Positions 7,610 through 16,560 of a DNA stretch of 19,388 nucleotides are shown here, piece by piece (positions within the stretch are counted from its first letter, which is position 1; the number at the start of each line of letters is the position of its first letter). Below the pieces are notes generated by a model, which had not been told where the DNA came from, did not search any database, and saw only the letters and a program-made list of their open reading frames with translations. Source of the stretch: Cymbomonas tetramitiformis (lineage: Eukaryota > Chlorophyta > Pyramimonadophyceae > Pyramimonadales > Pyramimonadaceae); assembly GCA_001247695.2 (NCBI GenBank), contig LGRX02012533.1:1-19388 (forward strand). The letters are read 5' to 3'. Made by a program: the position numbers and the translations under genes.

Positions 7610-9370
7610 GGGCCCTGCAAGTCCCCACGCAACTCGCAGCGATATCGGACGCGTACGGCAATACGGATACGCCTATGAGTGACGCAGTTGAAGACGCCGC
7701 TGGCCCTAAGCCATTGCAGACTCTGTGTGTGGAGCTTCTATGCGAATATCTCGATGAGGTGCGCTCCACATGGAGGCGCACAGATCTGGCCGGGTTTGAA
7801 TATGAGGACGTCGCCAAGTGCACTGCGTTTCTCGTTTCTGTGATTGGCAGTGGCTTACCCTCTGAATTCCGATAGGCACAGTAGCTGCTGGGTGTCAGGA
7901 GCGCGCTTTGCTGAGTGGACTCGTGCCGGGGACATGAGCCTGCGCCAATGTGCTCCCGTAAACCCTAGTATCCCAAAAACCTATGCAGACTCGTACACAG
8001 GGTGCCGAGACTTGGGTGCCATAAGCTACGTATGGCTTGCCTGTCCCTGGAAACTGTTCGGTTCGCGAGGAGAACTTCGTTCCAGGTTCCTTCAGCTGAC
8101 GAATATTTGGCGTTTGTCATATGCGTTACAAGGTTTGCGTGATAAGCGCCGCATACGTGTGTTAGTTGATCCTGAAGGACTCCGCTTCTTGGGCATGCGT
8201 ATTCTTACCTCAAGCGTATGCGTTTAGGGAGGACGTTGGTACCTCTGTCCGCAAAGCACGCGCTCAACTCACTCGTTGCGCTTGGCGTGTCAGCTTTTCG
8301 AGCAAGCCGAGGAGATCATCCCCGAACTACCCCCTTCAGTGAAGGTGTAACCTCTGCCCACGTGTCCCAAACCTCGCAGCTTTGAAAACGAGCTTGCTTC
8401 AGGAAGCGACTCAAGTACACCCGATGTAGGCCATGGAACGGTTGCCTTGGGACGATTTGCGTTCCCCTTTGCCTTGAGCTCGTTAACTGCATAACTATGC
8501 TGGAGGAGCTTCTAGGCTCCCGGATGAGATTGTGCACTTGGCGATTCACGAAAGTTTTCTACAGCATAGCTCTAGCCAGCCAAACCTTCTTTCAGGGTCT
8601 AGGGTTCGGGGCTTCGAGCTTGGCACCGACTCGCTTGCCTTCTACGGCGAAGTAAAAAAGTTGTATGCTCTCGAAAACCCGCTTAGCTCTTATCCAAAGA
8701 GTAAGCTTCCCAGAAAGACAGTGATACCGTTTGCCGAGCTCCAAGATCTCTGGAGTCAAGCGGTGTGCCTTCAAGGCCGGGAGGAACAAGCGGGGCCACT
8801 GCGTAGGCATTTCTGGCCACTGTCACCAGGCAGCAGAGCGCGCTGACGAAGGCTGTTGCGCAGGCCTCCCTGATCGCCGTCGCCAGGCGGCAGGGTTCAC
8901 TTGACGACGATCGCCTTGAAGCTCTTGCCGACGAGGAGCACCGTGTCATGGTCCTGCACGCCTGCCCCAAGGTAATCACTCATTATCCTGGAATCCTCTT
9001 TTCCACTTCGGTCACCATGAATCGCGATTTGCCTATGTGCTCCCTCCTTGCCATGCCCGCCTCCGCCTGGCAATCCAAGGCGATATAAGAGGCCCGAGCA
9101 CTAGTCCTCCGATTAGGGGTCCCACACACGGCCCGGGCATAAGAGTCTTGCGGACGGGAGCGTGAATGGCCCCAGCACCAGTTCTCCCGCAGTGCCAAGT
9201 GGCTGAAGTGAAGGGAGTGATACACAGATTACGGACAACGTAGCGGAGATGCTGGCCGAACGGTGCCGGCGGCTACATACGTTGGATGTGTCCGAGTGTG
9301 ACACGCTAAGTGCCAGTGCCGTTTGTTGTTTAGTAAAGGCCAATCCACAGCTGGCCACATTGCGCTGTGG
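7610..9370 (+). CDS. LRR protein gene of the AMN1/RAD7 kind, partial multi-exon model
   Basis: Coding pieces on the plus strand share one theme: short Leu/Cys-containing repeats of ribonuclease-inhibitor type. They are about 7620-7810 (KPLQTLCVELLCEYLDEV), about 8290-8344 (LRLACQLFEQAEEIIPELPP), 8516-8762 (LPDEIVHLAIHESFLQ), 8834-8971 and 9228-9370. The last two read LHACPK then ITDNVAEMLAERCRRLHTLD and VSECDTLSASAV. That is the CPKL..L....ITD......RC..L..LD.S.C pattern of cysteine-containing LRRs in F-box, AMN1 and RAD7 proteins. Such proteins usually select substrates for ubiquitin ligases or act in cell-cycle or DNA-repair control. Start, end and several junctions are unresolved. LPDEIV could be an F-box-like start, but I cannot prove it. 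Confidence 0.5.
8516..8762 (+). CDS. LRR gene exon (LPDEIV...)
   Basis: The frame is open from acceptor CTTCTAG|G to a possible donor AAGCG|GTGTGC (GT at 8763-8764). It encodes LPDEIVHLAIHESFLQ and later SDTLAFYGEV-like residues, ending VIPFAELQDLWSQA. The downstream intron would be 71 bp. The borders are inferred from frame only. Confidence 0.45.
8834..8971 (+). CDS. LRR gene exon ending LHACPK
   Basis: The exon is 46 codons if the acceptor is CAGGCAG ending at 8833. The donor AAG|GTAATC (GT at 8972-8973) is good, phase 0. It encodes QSALTKAVAQASLIAVARRQ, then GSLDDDRLEALADEEHRVMV and LHACPK. CPK is the usual first half of a cysteine-containing LRR that continues in the next exon. Confidence 0.6.
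9228..9370 (+). CDS. LRR gene exon with cysteine-containing LRRs
   Basis: The acceptor is ATACACAG|ATTACG, phase 0, which matches the previous donor. The donor is CTGTGG|GTATGT at 9371-9372, phase 2. It encodes ITDNVAEMLAERCRRLHTLD, VSECDTLSASAVCCLVKANP and QLATLRC, with LRR consensus residues at regular spacing. The LRR run should continue in exons to the right, which I did not find. Confidence 0.68.
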
Positions 9371-10586
9371 GTATGTGCCTCACTCTTTCAGCTTGCACCC
9401 CCTCCTAGTGTGGATGTTACTTGCTCACACCTCTCTCTCTCAATACTCTGTCACTCACTCTTACCCATATTGAATGTCCGATCCTGACCACCACCACTCA
9501 CGAAACATCCACCACTTCTTCTTGGTGCGCGCATTCTGGCCGTTTGCCTTTATTTCACAACATATTCTCGATGCCGCGGGTGCTTGTGCTGCTGTTTTGC
9601 CAGAGGGTGACAGTCGCTGTGCTGTTGTTATGCTGGAATCGGTTGTCGGCTCTATGACCGGCCACAACCGGCATGCTTCAGAGGACGCACCTCGCCTCAG
9701 GAAAGGATGCCTGCCACAACTGACCTGTGATGGCGGCCTCTGATGCGTGCGTCACCGATGGTGGAACCGGTCGAACCAGGGGTAGCAAGCATAGCCACAA
9801 GGCGATGCGGATAGTGGTGCAAGAAATCTTTCCCCGGTGCGCACCTGAGTTATCGCCCGATCTCGATCGATCAAACAAGTTCAGCGAACCATGTTTGTCG
9901 TAGATGTGACTGATTTTTCTGTCACGCTCTCACGGCCGATGCCTTCTTTTGCACTGTTATACGCCCCCTCTTGCAGCTGATACTCGTATTTGCAGTGTTC
10001 TACCATCCCCTCTTACAGCTGAGGCCCTCATTTGCAGCATGTAGCTCGGCCACGCAGGAACAACGACCCGCCTCACTCGCCCCTCAGGCGTGGCGGCTGG
10101 TTTTTGCTGCTTGACTGAGCTGCCACAGTGTGAGGCGGGGTGTGTTACTGCTTGGCTGGTGCTGTGTTGCAACCTGATTGCAGGCTGAAGAAGCTGGAGT
10201 CGGTTCCCGCGGTGTGGGAAGTACGTTCCTCTTTTATGCCACTTCACTCGTGAATGAGGTTCTATGCCGGGATATGCACGGACCGTGAACTTCGCATGTT
10301 GAGGGCCAATCGGCCATCGGGCCAGTGCACCAACGATTTTTTCTAACAGTCAGTCGTTTCGTACATTGCACGAACAGAGTGGAGTGCCATTATCTTGGTC
10401 CCGATTTCTCCGAGTCGAGCACTCTGATTGGCCTTCGTGAGCACCGGCTTGTAGGCGCGCAGTAACCCGCTGAAGGCAGTTGCCCTCATTTTGGCAGCGC
10501 GCCCTCGTATGGTGCTCTCGTATTGGTGGCACCCACGCCGGGGATCAAAGGATTGAGCACACACTTCGGGACACTTGTCCGGATTC
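9371..10586. other. Unassigned 1.2 kb between LRR exons and retroelement
   Basis: No gene is recognised. A plus-strand frame around 9560-9665 (ILDAAGACAAVLPEGDSRCA) could be a further exon of the LRR gene but has no clear motif. Near 9964 and 10004 a roughly 41-bp unit with CCCCTCTTGCAGCTGA and TTTGCAG occurs twice. Confidence 0.3.
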
Positions 10587-10749
10587 TGTTCAAATTGGAG
10601 TGCAACAGAATTTTTGTGGTTTCAGACTTTCAGAATCCGTGACTCCTGCTGCAGTAGAGCCGAATGACACATGTAGCTCCGTGACACAAACAGGGTGTAC
10701 AAGTAGCCACGAAGCGACACGCCTGTTCAGCTCTGTTCCTTTTGCTCTT
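10587..10749 (+). repeat. Left direct repeat of the retroelement (163 bp)
   Basis: It begins TGTTCAAATTGGAGTGCAAC and ends CCTTTTGCTCTT. It matches 15526-15688 with three substitutions and no indels, about 98% identity. The offset between copies is 4939 bp. Confidence 0.95.
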
Positions 10750-11009
10750 GCAAACAGGAACTTCACGGGTACCTACGGTACTCTGTGAGGCACACTGCAA
10801 ATTCAATTTTGTAAGGTTTTCTTCACCTGTTTCACCTGTAAACAGTAGATTAGGTAGTGACTAGACCACTAGGTTGTACGACGGCGATCGAACGACGACA
10901 GGAGATCTGGCAGCGAAGTCGCGGGGACGGCGTTACGACTTCAAACGACGGCTTCACATCGGCTACGGCAGTACAATTGACTTCACTGTGACTCCTTTGA
11001 GGGAGAGGA
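10750..11009 (+). promoter_or_regulatory. Leader between left repeat and ORF1
   Basis: This 260-bp non-coding leader should contain the 5' untranslated region. At 10783-10795 it carries CTGTGAGGCACAC, whose reverse complement lies at 15466-15478 just after ORF3. No promoter motif can be named with confidence. Confidence 0.4.
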
Positions 11010-12011
11010 ATGGCTGGAACTGCGAAGGGCAAGTCTACAGAGGATTTCCCTCCCCTCCCGGGGAAGCCAGACATCGGGCAGGCTTCCCCTTCCCCGGCAG
11101 CACAGTCCACTCAGGACGTGCTGATGCAACAAATTCTGATCATGCAAAAGCAGCAAGGGGAGCTGCTTGAAATGCAGAGGCAGCAGGCAGAGGAGCATCG
11201 CTTGCTGCGTGATGAGCTTCAACGACAAGCACAAATCAACGTGGAGTTGGAGTCGAAGGTGGCAGCGAAGCCTGGGACTTCTGACCCGGGCACCGTAGCC
11301 AAGACCGCCGAGCAACTTCTGGAGAGAAGGAGGAAGGTGGCGTACGTGCCAGCAGCCTCAATCAACCCGTTCCCGCCGCGGCCGGCTACGCTGACATCGA
11401 GAATGCCTCAGTTGTACGACCTGCACGGCAACAAGACGTACGATGCTCTCTCCAAGAAGTCCAACTCTTCAATGAAGTACGAGTGCCTGGTTCTGGCTCC
11501 AGCATTGTCTTATTTGCACGACGTGGTGTGCGAATGCAACGACACGTTGGACGTGAACGAGGACTGCGATTTGTCGAACAGCGAGTGGCAGAGACGTTTC
11601 CACACAGTTACCAACTCGGTGCACGGCGTGTACGCGTTACTGTGCGACAGGTGGACGATGCTGGAACTGCGCGGGCAGCTGGAGCAGGAGCCTGGTTCTT
11701 CACAGCGGGGAGGATCGGACGCTCTACGTGCAAAGCTGCAGTTCGTGGAGGACAGAGTCTACCAGGCAGCAGACGGCGTGGTGGCAGATGAGGTGTTGCA
11801 GCAGTGGCTGAACGACTTCGACAAGAACCGCGGCAAGGCGATGCTGAGCCTTACGTCGAAAAATGCAGCGAACGCGGAAACGCGGGTTGTGAATCCACGA
11901 GACCGAGACCAGCGCTGGAAGGAACGTAAGAAGTACGAGGAGAAGGACGGTAAGAAGCCTACCGAAAAAGGCGGCAAGGGCCGGGGCGGAAAGCCCGCGG
12001 CCGATGTGTGA
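11010..12011 (+). CDS. Retroelement ORF1, gag-like protein (333 aa)
   Basis: It starts at the first ATG after the leader and is open to TGA at 12009-12011. Residues about 40-85 are rich in Gln, Glu and Leu (MQRQQAEEHRLLRDELQRQA) and likely form a coiled coil. A middle globular part holds several Cys and Trp residues. The last 50 residues are strongly basic (RKKYEEKDGKKPTEKGGKGR), suiting nucleic-acid binding. There is no CCHC zinc knuckle. Position and build fit a Gag-type structural protein that packages the element RNA, but no family signature is present. The stop overlaps the next ATG as TGATG, consistent with coupled translation of ORF2. Confidence 0.75.
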   Translation: MAGTAKGKSTEDFPPLPGKPDIGQASPSPAAQSTQDVLMQQILIMQKQQGELLEMQRQQAEEHRLLRDELQRQAQINVELESKVAAKPGTSDPGTVAKTAEQLLERRRKVAYVPAASINPFPPRPATLTSRMPQLYDLHGNKTYDALSKKSNSSMKYECLVLAPALSYLHDVVCECNDTLDVNEDCDLSNSEWQRRFHTVTNSVHGVYALLCDRWTMLELRGQLEQEPGSSQRGGSDALRAKLQFVEDRVYQAADGVVADEVLQQWLNDFDKNRGKAMLSLTSKNAANAETRVVNPRDRDQRWKERKKYEEKDGKKPTEKGGKGRGGKPAADV

Positions 12012-14074
12012 TGTGCGTGCCGCCACCCCGTCCAGCGCAACAGCCCTCTCCGGGCGCTGGGCGGGGGAAACTCACCGTGCAACAGCAGGTGAGACAGCGG
12101 AGGGGAGCATGGCGCGCGGCGGGCGCCAGTTCCGAGGTGATGCAATGGATTACTCACGGGGTGAAGTGGAGGTGGAAGCGCGGGCCTCCGCCTCCGTTCG
12201 ACCACGGGGTGTCACTAAGGAATGCTACGCGGCAGCAGCAGGTGTGGCTGGACGCGGAGAAGGAAAGGCTGCTACAGAACGGTGCCTGGACGAGAGCGAC
12301 GAGAAGATCTCATGTTTCTCGCGCTTTTTAAGTGCCGAAACCGGGTACGAACAAGTGGAGACTGGTGGTGGACTTCCGATGGCTGAACCAGTGGTGTGTG
12401 AAAAATCGCGTGAAGATGGAGACGCTGAAGAAACTAAGGAGACTGGCGAAACCGGGCGACTGGTGCTTCAGCTTCGACCTCCAGGACGGTTTTCATGCGT
12501 TGGGGATCCACCCGGACTTTCAACGATTCATGCAGTTCGACCTGCAAGGGGACCTGCTTCAATGTTCAGCGATGCCGTTCGGGTGGAGCGACGCTCCGAG
12601 GGTGTTCTGCAAGTTCGTACGCGTGATGGTGGAAGCTCTACGTTCTCCACAGGCAGCGGAAGATCGCAGAGAAATCAAGAGGCTGCGGGACGGTTCCGCA
12701 GTACGACAGCGATGGTCAGTCCGTCGCAGGACCGGTGGTGCTGGCGGGAACGCGAACCGTCACAACGGAATGCGAGTACTACCGTACATGGACGATTTTC
12801 TGGTGCTGGTCGACTCTCAGCGAGAAGGCTTTCTGCGTCGAGAAAAAGTTCAATTGGTGCTTCATCGACTGGGCCTACGCCGGAACGAGAAGAAGGGCCA
12901 ATGGGAGCCTACGCAGGTGGTGGAGCACCTCGGGTTGGAGGTGGACCTGAAGCTGGGACAATTCCGTGTAACAGAACGACGGGTACACAAGATCCACACC
13001 AAGGCGAAGGAGATCCTGTGCGACGCAGCGAGAAACCGGAGGTGGATTCCTGCCAGGGGATTGGCTTCCTTCACGGGACTCTGCCAATCCGTGTACTTAG
13101 CAGTTCCAGCGGCGCGGCTCTACCTACGGGAGCTCTACTTCGTGCTGGCAGAGAAACGCAGGTGGGGAGCAAAGGTAAAAATCTCGCGTGCAGCTCGGGG
13201 GGACTTAGAATGGTGGTCCAGGCTGCCTGTGATGAGCAGGTGGAACGGGCGCAAGATCTGGAGTTCCCCGACGAGAGCGAAGGTGCACACAGACTCTTCG
13301 ATGACGGCCTGGGGAGGAGTGCTGAACCTGAAGTTCCCCGCGCGAGGTTTCTGGCCAGACGAGATGCGCAACTGGCACATCACACACCTGGAGCTGGAGG
13401 CCGTGTACAAGATCGTACAGGCGTTCCTGCAGGAGCGGGAGGGCAAGGTCGTACGGCTCTACTGCGACAACCAGGCGGTGGTGGCAATGCTTTCGCACTT
13501 CACCTCCAGAAACCCGGACCTGATGAGGAGAATGAGGAGACTTTGGCTGCTACTGGATCTGCACGACATCGAGTTGCAAGCTCGTTACATCCGCAGCGAG
13601 GCCAACGTGTGGGCCGACAACCTTTCTCGTTGCGAGGATTTCGACGACTGGCGGCTCAATCGAGACTGGTTCGTGTGGGCCAACAAGCAGTGGGGCCCCT
13701 ACACAGTCGACCGGTTCGCTTCCGAGATCTCCGCGCAGCTTCCTCGGTACTACGCTGCGTGGAAGGACCCGAAGTGCGAAGGTGTGGACTCTCTGACGTA
13801 CGACTGGCGGGGGGAAAACAATTGGGTGAACCCCCCGTGGGCGCTGCTGGACGAGGTGGCGCACAAGCTGCGGGAGGAGGGGGCCGCTGCTACGGTGGTG
13901 GCTCCGTACTGGCCGGGACAGTCCTGGTTCAGGGAGCTGGAGGCCCTGGCCACCGAGGTGGTGATCATGCCGCGGCGCAGGGACCTGTTCACTCCGAGCA
14001 GGCTGGGAGGGTCCGAGCTGCTCGGGCCCTCAAAGTGGGACGCTGTGATGTTCTTCATCGAGGCGCGCCCGTGA
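12011..14074 (+). CDS. Retroelement ORF2: reverse transcriptase, RNase H, methyltransferase-like domain; one in-frame stop
   Basis: The frame runs from ATG 12011 to TGA 14072-14074, with a TAA at 12329-12331 (codon 107). The stop falls between SHVSRAF and VPKPGTNKWRLVVDFR, where DIRS RTs are normally continuous, so both sides belong to one protein. RT motifs are LVVDFRWLN, FDLQDGFHALGIH (motif A Asp), SAMPFGWSDAP (motif B) and YMDD at 12785-12796 (motif C). RNase H residues follow in KVHTDSSMTAWGG, HLELEAV, LYCDNQAV and NVWADNLSR. The C-terminus (LPRYYAAWKDPKCEGVDSL, NNWVNPPWALLDEV, PYWPGQSW) matches the methyltransferase-like tail known from DIRS elements. It copies element RNA into DNA. The part after the stop (12332 onward) retains every catalytic motif. 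Confidence 0.92.
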
Positions 14075-15446
14075 GTTACTACGCTGCTGAAGTACGAAGG
14101 AGCTCTGCTACGAGTACGACAGCGAGCAAGGTGACCGTGGGCTCTAAAATCGAGGTGTTCTGGAAGGACGATGACTGCTTCTACCCGGGTGTGGTGAAGG
14201 AGTTCAACGAGGACGGGAAGGCGCACGTGCTGTACGACGACGGCGACGAGGAGACGCTGGACTTGTCCGAGGAGAACTTCAAAATCATCAACAGCGTGTC
14301 AGAGCTGACGGACGAGGCAACGGACGCGGACGGCGAGAACATCGAGCGGATCAGCGGAGGCGACTACGAAGAGTACAAGCGCGGTGGTGCTGTACAAAAC
14401 TTCCTCACGCGCTCACTCTGTGAGCGGTGGAGGGGTGAGTTGGGACCTTCCCGGCTCACGGAACTGGTAGTGACAATGCAGAGAAAAGCACTGTTGGACA
14501 CGACGATGAGCAACTACGGACCGAAGGCGCGGCGCTTCATTTTATTTTGTGAGCAGCACCAACGGCCGTGGCTGCCAGCATCGGAGGCGACGGTGTTACT
14601 GCACATCGCCTCTCTGTTGAAGGACGGGGGCATCAAGTCGGCCTCCTTGCAGCCGTACCTGTCTGCCATCAACAACTACCACGAGGACCTACGTTTTCCT
14701 GGACCAGCGAAGGGTCGTTGTGTGACCCGAGTTGTGAAGGGGATGGCGACCATCCAGGCGGAGCTGGCAGTACAGGAGGAGAACATCGAGACCCAGCGGA
14801 CGTGGCTGCCACCGGCACACGTACGACGTGTGCACGAAGCAGCGCTGAAGTTGACTCCGAGATCGCCTGAGGAGCTGCGGCTACTGCGAGCCTTCGCCTA
14901 CGTGGTTGTTGCCTTCGTGACCTTCGGCAGACCGGACACGGGGACTTCGTTGTCACGGCAGCACGTTCATTGTGGCGACAGTGAGTTCTCAGTGGTGCTG
15001 CTAAAAGAGAAAGGACGGCGGCATCAACTGGTGAAGAGACGCCTGTGCATCCCCTGGAAGGGGGTGGCTCTGTTGAAGGAGCTGATCGAGCACTGGGAGT
15101 TCCACCGTGACACGGCTTGGAACAGTTCTGAGAAGACTCAACCTGACGCCTACTGGCTGCTACCCGAGGACCCGAAGAACTTCAAGGCTTCATGGCAAAT
15201 GACTGGATTGGTCTGGCTCTCAGCGAGCTGGACTGCAGACCTCCGGAAGGAGGTCACTTTTCTGCACACAGCACCCGGAAGGGTGCCACGACGTGTGCTC
15301 GAGCTGTGGGTGTTGCAATGGAGAAAGTGTGCTTCTTTGGAGGCTGGTCACAGTTCTCTTCGGCAGTGCAGCACTACATCGACCCGACAGCTCTGAGGGA
15401 CACAGACATGGACTACTACTTCGCTTGGTTAACATGGTCACAGTGA
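14071..15446 (+). CDS. Retroelement ORF3: Tudor-like domain plus tyrosine recombinase; one frame break
   Basis: The first half is read in the frame of 14071 and the last about 80 codons one base back, ending at TGA 15444-15446. The switch must lie between 15144 and about 15240. About 14119-14290 encodes a Tudor-like fold: VGSKIEVFWKDDDCFYPGVV and LYDDGDEETLDLSEE. The recombinase follows: core-binding helices, first catalytic Arg in TFGRPDT (14929-14931), then after the break HSTRKG (HxxR, His at 15267) and Tyr in VQHYIDPT (15375-15377). Tyrosine recombinases integrate DIRS-type DNA by strand exchange. No ATG occurs in this frame before about 14476, so the Tudor-like part would need the GTG at 14071 (overlapping the ORF2 stop) or a -1 frameshift from ORF2. 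Confidence 0.88.
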
Positions 15447-15525
15447 CAAAGATCAGATTTCTTTTGTGTGCCTCACAGTTTCATCTTTGGTTTCATGGCA
15501 AATGAGGATTCGAGCAAAAGAGAAA
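15447..15525 (+). other. Retroelement 3' spacer between ORF3 and right repeat
   Basis: This is 79 bp of non-coding sequence. GTGTGCCTCACAG at 15466-15478 is the reverse complement of 10783-10795. It is where a split-repeat B1 copy would be expected, but I see no matching copy to the right of 15688. Confidence 0.5.
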
Positions 15526-15688
15526 TGTTCAAATTGGAGTGCAACAAAATTTTTGTGGTTTCAGACTTTCAGAATCCGTGACTCTTGCTGCAGTAGAGCC
15601 GAATGACACATGTAGCTCCGTGACACAAACAGGATGTACAAGTAGCCACGAAGCGACACGCCTGTTCAGCTCTGTTCCTTTTGCTCTT
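15526..15688 (+). repeat. Right direct repeat of the retroelement (163 bp)
   Basis: This is the same sequence as 10587-10749 apart from three substitutions. Homology stops exactly after GCTCTT on the right and before TGTTC on the left. That supports these as element-derived borders. Confidence 0.95.
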
Positions 15689-16259
15689 CATCCGGAACAC
15701 GCAAGTAGGAATGGGACCCTTAAGCCTCATTGGGCCACCTGTGCCCATCCCTTCCAATATCCTGCCTCCTACCCGTCCCTGTAGGTTTGCAGCCGCCCTG
15801 ACCAACACGCCATTCGCACCACATCTCGGGGCACCCGTTCCTTCTCCACCTCTGCCATCACCCGTTGCTCCTCCAGCGGCTTCGCATGCAGCCCCTCCCA
15901 CTCACCACGCAGGAAGCGGGGGCGCCGCTTCTAAATGATCTGAGCCACGCCCGTCTTCCTTCCTCGCGGGACCGGCTAAAGCACTAGCTAGGCGCGGGAG
16001 CTAAAAGAACACTGTGAACGCCTCAACGCCCTCCGGGTCCACCCGCATCCTCCCAAGTGCAGCCATCACACACTCGGTGAACAACACCCGCACCCGGTTG
16101 GGCACCATCAGGGAAGGGAAGTCACAAACAGCGCGCCCGTCTACGCTCAACCCCTACAGCCACCCACCCGCTCTCATTACCTCCAGAGTCTACAAACCCC
16201 GAAGCAGTTGCCCCAGCTTGCCCCTCACGGTGGTCCTTGATTCCCACCTGGCCTCCCTC
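15689..16259. other. Unassigned region right of the retroelement
   Basis: The sequence is C-rich, and its ORFs are Pro/Ala/Ser-rich with no family motif. I see no gene that I can support. Confidence 0.35.
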
Positions 16260-16560
16260 TGTGCCAGGCACACCGTGGCCAGGCATAGGCAGCCCACGAG
16301 GCCCCACCTGTGCTAGTGGCACACCGCGGCGCGCCTCATTACAGGCCACCGGCCACAGGTGGCTGCATGGCCCAGGCATGGCGACCAGGGCCCCACCTCA
16401 GCCTGAGTGGCACTGCGCTAAGCATAAGTGACCCGCAGGCCCCCACCTCAGCCACCTGAGGTGGCACACCGCGTAACTGGGCAATACAGGCCCCACCTAT
16501 TTTTGGTGGCACACCTTGGTGAGCAGGCAGCCCACAGGCCCCCACCATTTTTGAGTGGCT
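16260..16560. repeat. Degenerate minisatellite, unit about 50 bp
   Basis: Elements close to GGCCCCCACCT and GTGGCACACCG alternate, with the first recurring near 16297, 16389, 16439, 16488 and 16538. Intervening bases (GAGCAGGCAGCCCACAG and variants) are less conserved. Confidence 0.7.

Larger units (their letters stand above)
10587..15688 (+). mobile_element. Tyrosine-recombinase retrotransposon (DIRS order) with direct terminal repeats
   Basis: The element is about 5.1 kb. It has 163-bp direct repeats at both ends, a 260-bp leader, and ORF1 (gag-like), ORF2 (RT, RNase H, C-terminal methyltransferase-like domain) and ORF3 (Tudor-like plus tyrosine recombinase) in three successive -1 frames. 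No integrase of DDE type, protease or primer-binding site is visible. RT with a tyrosine recombinase defines the DIRS order (DIRS, PAT, Ngaro groups). PAT and Ngaro elements usually have split direct repeats A1-ORFs-B1-A2-B2. I see the A pair but no B pair, so the group is uncertain. High identity of the repeats suggests recent insertion, although ORF2 and ORF3 are each interrupted once. Confidence 0.9.

Noticed and set aside
12004..14070. Long plus-strand ORF (1130 aa) starting at 12004
   Set aside because: Its first two thirds is the out-of-frame shadow of the RT/RNase H ORF. Only the part after about 14071 is real (Tudor-like plus recombinase).
10587..15688. Ordinary LTR retrotransposon
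   Set aside because: There is no DDE integrase, protease, primer-binding site or clear target duplication. The last ORF carries tyrosine recombinase catalytic residues.
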